NCBI GenBank assembly: GCA_029449235.1
Contig: JANATG010000016.1
Span: 1,426,001-1,490,000 of the forward strand
Length of the DNA: 64,000 nucleotides
Source of the DNA: Linnemannia schmuckeri
Taxonomy: Eukaryota > Mortierellomycota > Mortierellomycetes > Mortierellales > Mortierellaceae
Direction: 5' to 3'
The notes under the pieces were generated by a model. It was not told where the DNA came from. It saw only the letters and a list, made by a program, of their open reading frames with translations, and did not search any database. Below are positions 58,000-64,000 of this stretch, one piece after another; position 1 is the first letter of the stretch, and each line of letters starts with the position of its first letter. Made by a program: the position numbers and the translations under genes.

Positions 58000-60900
58000 A
58001 TGGCAAGAGCACCACAGCAACAACCACAGCAACGATTCCAGGTTGTCCGCTTACTCGGCACCGATGAACAAAAGCAAGTCGAAACCCACACCGACCAAGT
58101 CGATGGAGGGGAACGTGTTGTCTACTGGAACGACATCAAGGAGCAATTTCCTTATATCAAGCTGGCAATCGCTGGCCTCGACTTTCAACGGGACTCCAAT
58201 GGCCTAATGTATGTTTCCCCCTTTTTGGTAGGATTGGATTTTTTGATGACAAATTTACACATATAAATTGCCCTTGTACTGACTTTTTTCTTTTTTTTTT
58301 TGCCTTCTTTTGAACACCGCATATAATTCAAGTTTGATGCCGCAACGAATCAAGGCACAGCACCCTTCAGAGATCATCGTCCAACGTGAAGGCGACCCAG
58401 TAGCAGACGCTGAAGAAATCCTGCGTGTCCTTAAGGAGAACCACGCCGAGAACATGGCTCAGCACGGGAAGAGCCAGGCGAAGATCGACGACCTTCTTCT
58501 GAATGTCAAGTCTGGTATTCGAGCCCTTTTCGACCTCCCCAACCATTCCATCCCAAGGTTGTTCATCGTCGTTCCCGACACCACATCAAAGTACAACCCT
58601 TCCAAGATGATCTACCGCTCCTACCGGCTCTTCTTCCTCTGCGAATGTGGCGATTCCGTTGCCGCTGCTGCTTCGACTATCGACGGAGGGGTCTCTCACA
58701 AGATGCACTTTGCCCACCACGAAGGGTACGAGGTCCGGACACCACGGAAGTTCATTCAAAAGTATGGCAAGCACATGATGAGGCTTCTTGAGGCCATCCA
58801 AACGCTCGCTACCATCGGTGGCACGGTCTTCCCAGCCATTTTCAACGCGTCCAAACTGCCGACCGATATTCAGAAGGCCCTCAGGGCTACCGACGACAAC
58901 TGTCTGCGTGGGATCAAGTACATTTCCAACCATCTCCAAGAGGTCCTCAAAGCGACCGATGATACCATTGACACGAAACACTGCCAGATTCTTGATGGTC
59001 TCGACCTTCGAGCCGTCGAGTCGTTCCTGATTCGAAAGGACGAAAACCAAACCCTAGGCAACCTGCACCGGATCCTAACTCCCGATTACAAGATCAAATG
59101 GGTCTGTGATCAGCATGTGAAAGAGAATGCCCGGGTCAGCAACATGGGAGCACTTCAACATGCGATCCGGACTTTTGGAGGCACTCTGGACGAAAAACGG
59201 GGGCTAGTCACCGTACGACTCTCATCTGGCAACGCCGAGAAGTTCTTCAAGTTGATTGGAGAGGACAGCCTTATCCAGGAACTTGATATCACTTTGGACT
59301 TCGGTCCATCGACAGACCAGATCCGAACATTACGGCAGCACATGAAGTTTTCCCAAGTTTCGAGCTTGTCCTTCAACATTGACATTCCTGATGGCAACTA
59401 TGTCTTCTTGGGCGTTATACGGAAGGTCGCTGGAGTCGCTCAAATTTTAAAGCTCCTCGAACTCGAGAAGGTGGGCAAGCCGGGACCCTTTAGAAATCTT
59501 TCCATCAAGGGAGTTTCAGACGTTCTAGAGGCGTACGAGTACAATAAATGCCTGGCCCACAGTCTTACTCTGGATCGAGTATCTTTCAGATGGGAGAACG
59601 AGAAGAGCAGGCAACGGCTGCTCAGATTGTTGGACAAGGCGCCCGATCTGTCACGGTTACGACTCTGCAGCAGCACAGTCATGCAAGGATACAACATGGC
59701 TCGTAAACTCGCCGAGACATCCCCTCAACTGAAGACGATCGAAATCGACACACAGCGCGAAGAACGAATCGAGTTCGACCTCAAAGGTGGATCCATTGAA
59801 ACAATGGCCGCAATCGTCCACGCGTCTGAATTGGGCGTTGTTGCGGCTTGGATGGACAGGGTCGAACGACTCACGGTCATGGCAGTCGACGGTGACTGGC
59901 CTTGGCCTGCGCTCGAATCTATCATCTCGCAGTCTCGGTGTCTCTCTCGGTTGGATCTACATTGCCCTGTCAACAGATTCTGCTCCATCTTCCAACAAGT
60001 CAAGGATGCCGTCGGAACTTGGTCCAGTCTCGAGACTCTTTGCCTCCATCACGGAGAGAGTGAGCTCCTCACAGAAGACATCAACAGCTCAGCCACAACC
60101 ACGACGATCAAGATGCTACCAGGGGAAGAACGACGCCTGGGTTTCTGGAACACCTTTTCTCTGTTCGGCTTGGTTCCTGCCTATGACGCGTCTCCATCCC
60201 AGTTGACGGACAAACAGTTCATGGCCCTCCAGGATCATTTCTCCCAGACCAGTGGAACCATGCGACTGAGGGAGCTCAATCTTGACGTCTCCAAGCTCAG
60301 CTGCATAGGGTTAATGCGCCTTAGCGGGTTCTTGGATCAGTACAAGGTTGTATGTCTCCGCCTATCTGGAACTTGGACTCGGAACTGCAATGACTACATC
60401 TTATCGAGTCTCGGAGCAAGACTGACTGGATTCGATATGGTCGCACACCTTGCTGGAACAAACCCGCTAGAGAACGGCGCCCCAGCTCTGTTTGAGATCC
60501 TTGACTTCGTCCACAAGACTGTCTCGATTCCAGGCGCCAGATTGAAGTTCATGACCGATAAAGGCAACGTCATCGACATCCCCGACGTTCGCAACCCCAA
60601 AATCGGGTACTTCAACATTGTCCAAGAGGATGAACTGTTCGACTTTGCACTCACTCGGTATTTTAGCCAGCTTCCACCCAAGCTCCTCTGCAACAACTTC
60701 TCGGATAAGGACGCCGCGCTCCTTCGGGACCTCATCGCCCACGTTCCGCGCCGTCTCCAATACCTCTCCATCTCCATCCATGGCCTCAGCCCTCAGACCT
60801 TACACGACCTGGAGGAAACCATCTCCCAGCTCTCTACAGAGGCCGAGCTCAAGATCCACTGGAATGGAAGCGAGCCCCTGAGCAAGACCAAGATGCAAAC

Positions 60901-61411
60901 AAGGCTCCATTTCATCTTCAAGGTCGCCAACCGTACACGTGAACTCGTCTTGGAAGACATCAGCAGCCTCGGCGACAGTGTTAGCGACGCGCCGCCCAGT
61001 TGGCCCGTCTTGCGATCAGTCTCCCTACGAAACATCCAAACAAGCGGGTGGTTCACGACATGGATGCGATGGATGGTCACGTCCGAGAAGCTGGAGTTCG
61101 TTTGCTTCGTCGGTTTGCTCAATATCGATCATTTGCAGTGGAGCGACATTATGACGGTCATGACTTTTCCCACCCTCAAGTCTGTACGGGTCGAGTCATC
61201 ACGGCTTCCGGCGAACCTGTTGAAGGTCATTGTCGATCGCATCCCACAGGCGGGAGCTTGTTTGACAACACTTTATGTCGAGTGTCATGAGACGCCAAAG
61301 AAGACCTGGTATGGGAAGAAGAAGAAACCAGCAAGTCGGATTCCGTTCGAGTCGGGAGTTCTTGGAAAGGCTCCTAAATGCGTTGTTACTGTATACTACC
61401 TCTGGAAATAG
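58000..61411 (+). CDS. Large protein with an early-diverging-fungus N-terminal module and LRR-like C-terminus (1095 aa, 2 exons)
   Basis: Exons 58000-58208 and 58333-61411 (GTATGT...TTCAAG). The start is MARAPQQQPQ, after a CT-rich leader. Residues about 10-75 form a compact domain (FQVVRLLGTDEQKQVE...WNDIKEQFPYI). Next is a distinctive module at about 140-230: HSIPRLFIVVPD, YRLFFLCECGD, KMHFAHHEGYEV, KFIQKYGKHMMRLLEAIQTL. Around 330-400 is a second block (NLHRILTPDYKIKWVCDQHV...FGGTLDEKRGLVTVRL). I recall such modules from large Mortierellomycota and Glomeromycota proteins coupled to WD40, LRR or kinase-like parts; this is unverified. The remainder (about 420-1095) has RNI/LRR-like helices and strands (SRLRLCSSTV, CLSRLDLHCPV, RLRELNLDVSKL). 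No enzyme motif is seen. It lies between F-box/LRR relics and is flanked by direct repeats. Function is unknown; a scaffold or receptor-like role is inference. Confidence 0.85.
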
Positions 61412-62355
61412 GGAATAGTAACGCATTTTTTTAACAATTGACATTACAATAATATAATACTCCTTTTTCCTTTTTTCCTGTAGCATCGCTCGTTATGTTT
61501 TGTATTAACCTTTGACAAGTGTGAGCATGTGTGCTTGTTCATTTTTTTCTTTATGATATTAATTGTCGGGATTGTCTGACATCGCACGCAAGACGTGCGA
61601 TCAAAGAAGATTTCCGACACTCACTTTGGGCGATCAGCTTTCCCAAAACTACAAAATCAACTAATCGTTCAGCTTTTTTTTTTTTTTTATTTTTTTGTGT
61701 TTCTCAATGCCACCAACGCGAAAACAACTGTGCCGGCCCTAGTCACGGTGGACGCGCGTTGACTACTTACTGGATTCGAAACTGGACTCTACCTTTATCC
61801 CAATTTTGCATTTGACAAGACTAGAGTGCTTCCTTATGCAAGGGTCTCAAATGGCGATTTGTGCATGCCACGCAATGCAAGCGGGATGTAAGGAGAGAGG
61901 GACATGGTAACAGTGTTAGTGGGTGAATCGATAATCTTTTTTGCCTCTTGCCTTTTACCCTTTTACACCTTTGGTTTTTGGTTCGCCACTTCACAAAAAG
62001 GCTTAAATGGCACAAACGGCAGATGGAGCATAAAAAAAAAATAAAGACGCCTTGTTTAAAGTATATCTGGGAGTAGGGTAGTAATGCATTTTTTAGCACT
62101 TTACAATATAATAATATAATAGAAGATGCGACCCATGAAGGGTGAGATACAAGAGTTGCGAGCCAACCAGAAGTCATCGTGCTGGGGGCAAAAGCTGTTT
62201 ATTACTTCTTTTTAAAGGGCAAGTCTTTAAATATAATCCCTTTCTCACTGGCAAATCATTCGTGACTTTTATCAAAAATTAGTTCAGGAACGAGAAAAAC
62301 AACCGACACGTTCCTTCCCCTCCTTCTTTCACACGCCCACATCCACAATGTAATC
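61412..62355. other. Intergenic region with the right copy of the flanking repeat
   Basis: Contains 61862-62048 (repeat, right copy) and, near 61590-61620, a TGCGATCAAAGAAGATTTCCGAC-like block matching one near 56760-56785, so the similarity between the two flanks extends beyond the main repeat. No gene is seen. Confidence 0.5.
61862..62048 (+). repeat. Right copy of the diverged direct repeat
   Basis: The partner of 57135-57316. Minus-strand translations of the two copies share short blocks, but frame breaks indicate non-coding DNA or a long-dead sequence. Confidence 0.65.
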
Positions 62356-64000
62356 ATGGAGACCCACCTGCCACTCGAAATTTAACTCTTCATCCTTCAA
62401 CACTTCAGCCACCACGACCTCACACAGGTCGCACTCGTCAACAAGTCATGGAGCGTAGCTGCAAACACACTCATCTGGAGAACAATTCAGCTCTTGTCCA
62501 TCAGCCAGGCCAACATCTACCTCAACGGACAGGACACTCACAAGCGACACCTGCACCACGTCGAGACCTTCCAAACCCGTTTGCTCGTAGCAGCAACAAG
62601 GATCTTACTCGACGATAACAATTCTCGCCTGACTCCTCGACTGCTCTTGTTAGATATCATGCTTCCGTCACACAGGGCGCTTATGAGTTTTGGACTCGAC
62701 CGGTCTCATCACCTTGCGAAATGGCCGAACTGCGGGAAGAGCGAGGGAAGGCTCACGGATCGATACCCGAGGACGAGAGAGGCGTCTACTTTGATGATGA
62801 CGTGTTTGGGGACAAGGCCACCTTGATGCAAAACCAGGAACAGCCCCTACTGGAACTTCTCAGAAAGAACTCACAACTGGAGACATTCAAACTCGCCATG
62901 CTTCCGGACGATCCTCAGTCCTTTTTGATCGAGCTGGCGCCGCTCCTCCCTCAACTGAAGCACATCGAACTCTTCCGCTGCTCCAGACGATTCAAGCCAC
63001 TTATAAACATTGAAGTCATCGACGCCTTTCTAAGGAACACGTCATCCCAACTGCAGTTGGCCACTCTGAACTTTATTGGTTTCTGCAGACAAGACGAGGG
63101 GATTACAGAGTTGTTAGAGCCTTTGATGGAGAGCGGCCAGAACAAGAAACACCCGAGTTTGAAACTTCTCCGGCTTCTGGATAGAATGGACAACAATTTG
63201 GCGACGGCATTTGTATCGTTTCTTCAAGGATGTAGCAGCAACCTGCGGATGATCGAAACTAAGACAGAGCCACCACCTAATTCGTCAGACGACCTTGGCT
63301 GGGACGGTCCCACTCCTGTTTTCCGTTCGACCCTCGAGGAGGTTTCTGGATGTCGAATTGCGACCTTCAGAGACACATCGCTTTATCTGTTCACAGATGA
63401 CACCCCTGAAGAGACAGACGAATGGATTGCCAAAACAATTTCGACATTCAAGGACAGTGGTGATTCCAAGGGATACTGGCAAACGATCAATCTCGCAAAC
63501 ACTGCCGCTTCATCGCTCACCGCTAAGGCCATTACTGACTGTTGCCATGAGGGCTTAACCGCCCTGAGCCTTGCTCGCTGCCAAGGTATTCCTAGTGAGG
63601 ACATCAAGTCGATCCTATCCAAAGCGGTCAATCTGCGACACCTAGAGTGCAATGCTCCTGGCGAAGATGGGTACTCGCCTGACCCGGTGCTCCTGGCGTC
63701 TCATGTTCTCCAGTCGACTTGGGCCTGCACTTGGTTGGTTCGGTTAAACATTCATATTGGGGGTATTCCAAGGCCAGACATCAAGTGCAACGAGGCAGGA
63801 ACACCCGTCAAGGTAGCAGGCGAGCCCCTTGACAATTGCACGGTGGAAGAAAGCCATACCCTTCAGCGCAAGATCTACCGACAGCTCGGCCAATTACACC
63901 TCCTTGAGGAACTTTTTCTAGGCTATACATGTTCATTCACGCTGAATGAGAACATAGGGTACGAGGCTGATAAGGCTCAACGCAGTTGTTTGGAGATGAC
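62356..64000 (+). pseudogene. F-box/LRR protein gene with a nonsense codon and a frameshift, 3' end beyond the window
   Basis: From ATG at 62356 the frame reads METHLPLEI, hits TAA at 62383-62385, and continues as an F-box (LFILQHFSHHDLTQVALVNKSW, then SVAANTLIWRTIQLLS). After about residue 90 the coding signal moves to another frame near 62615-62625; from there a frame of about 459 codons is open to the window end (QGAYEFWTRPVSS..., LPQLKHIELFRCSRRF, LSLARCQGIPSEDIKSILSK, NLRHLECNAPG, LLEELFLGY). F-box proteins link SCF ubiquitin ligases to substrates, and the leucine-rich part would be the substrate arm. The stop falls inside the F-box helix where a sense codon is expected. Either the locus is a young pseudogene or the sequence has errors there. 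The long clean 3' frame shows that decay is recent. Confidence 0.65.

Noticed and set aside
61531..62177. Short open frames in the spacer after the 1095-aa gene
   Set aside because: They overlap the diverged direct repeat, and the matching frames in the other copy are interrupted.

Overview
The window is eukaryotic and reads as an early-diverging filamentous fungus, most likely Mortierellomycota (Mortierella/Linnemannia-like). The reasons are GT-AG introns mostly 60-130 nt long, Ser/Thr/Gln-rich low-complexity proteins, pyrimidine-rich tracts upstream of genes, decaying F-box/LRR and HSPA12-like copies, and a 1095-aa protein whose N-terminal module I recall from Mortierellomycota and Glomeromycota. 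The taxonomic call rests on recalled family content, not on a search. I found no tRNA, rRNA, CRISPR array or viral gene.

Left part (1-15.5 kb): two 3' ends of the same LINE-type retrotransposon lie in tandem at 1-1565. A 13-exon minus-strand gene (1734-5869) encodes a UBA-UIM-UBX-LRR protein, a probable Cdc48/p97 adaptor. Divergent from it is a two-exon gene for a 1848-aa Sel1-repeat protein (8601-14242). Convergent with that is a small peroxisomal SCP2-type protein ending in AKL (14522-15455).

Middle (15.5-38 kb): a broken HSPA12-like Hsp70 gene (17446-19738) and a second, more decayed HSPA12 tail (about 20161-20604) face an intron-less UNC93-like transporter (21468-22808, minus). About 4.3 kb without a recognisable gene separates the transporter from the divergent seven-exon pyruvate carboxylase gene (27096-32614), whose first intron is 1169 nt. 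Next is an uncharacterised 1235-aa protein with one transmembrane segment (33412-37248).

Right part (38-64 kb): an ambiguous small gene (38974-39831) and an 884-aa membrane protein (40945-44613) precede a local tandem duplication at 45.5-47.8 kb. The duplicated unit carries a small secreted cysteine-containing protein plus the 3' end of the neighbouring bZIP gene. One copy of the secreted gene looks intact; the other lost its start codon beside an A-tract and gained a stop through a 2-bp loss in a TG run. The bZIP factor gene (47703-50089, minus) is divergent from a four-repeat Myb/SANT gene (52401-54464). The last 10 kb is a birth-and-death zone: an F-box/LRR relic (54691-56410), an intact 1095-aa early-diverging-fungus family protein (58000-61411) flanked by diverged direct repeats, and an F-box/LRR gene broken by a nonsense codon and a frameshift that runs off the window.

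Long A/T homopolymers (24-40 nt) occur repeatedly in introns and intergenic DNA. The parts most worth following up are the UBX-LRR architecture with its symmetric phase-1 LRR exons, the duplicated secreted-protein locus, the repeat-flanked 1095-aa protein and the dual open frames at 39 kb.
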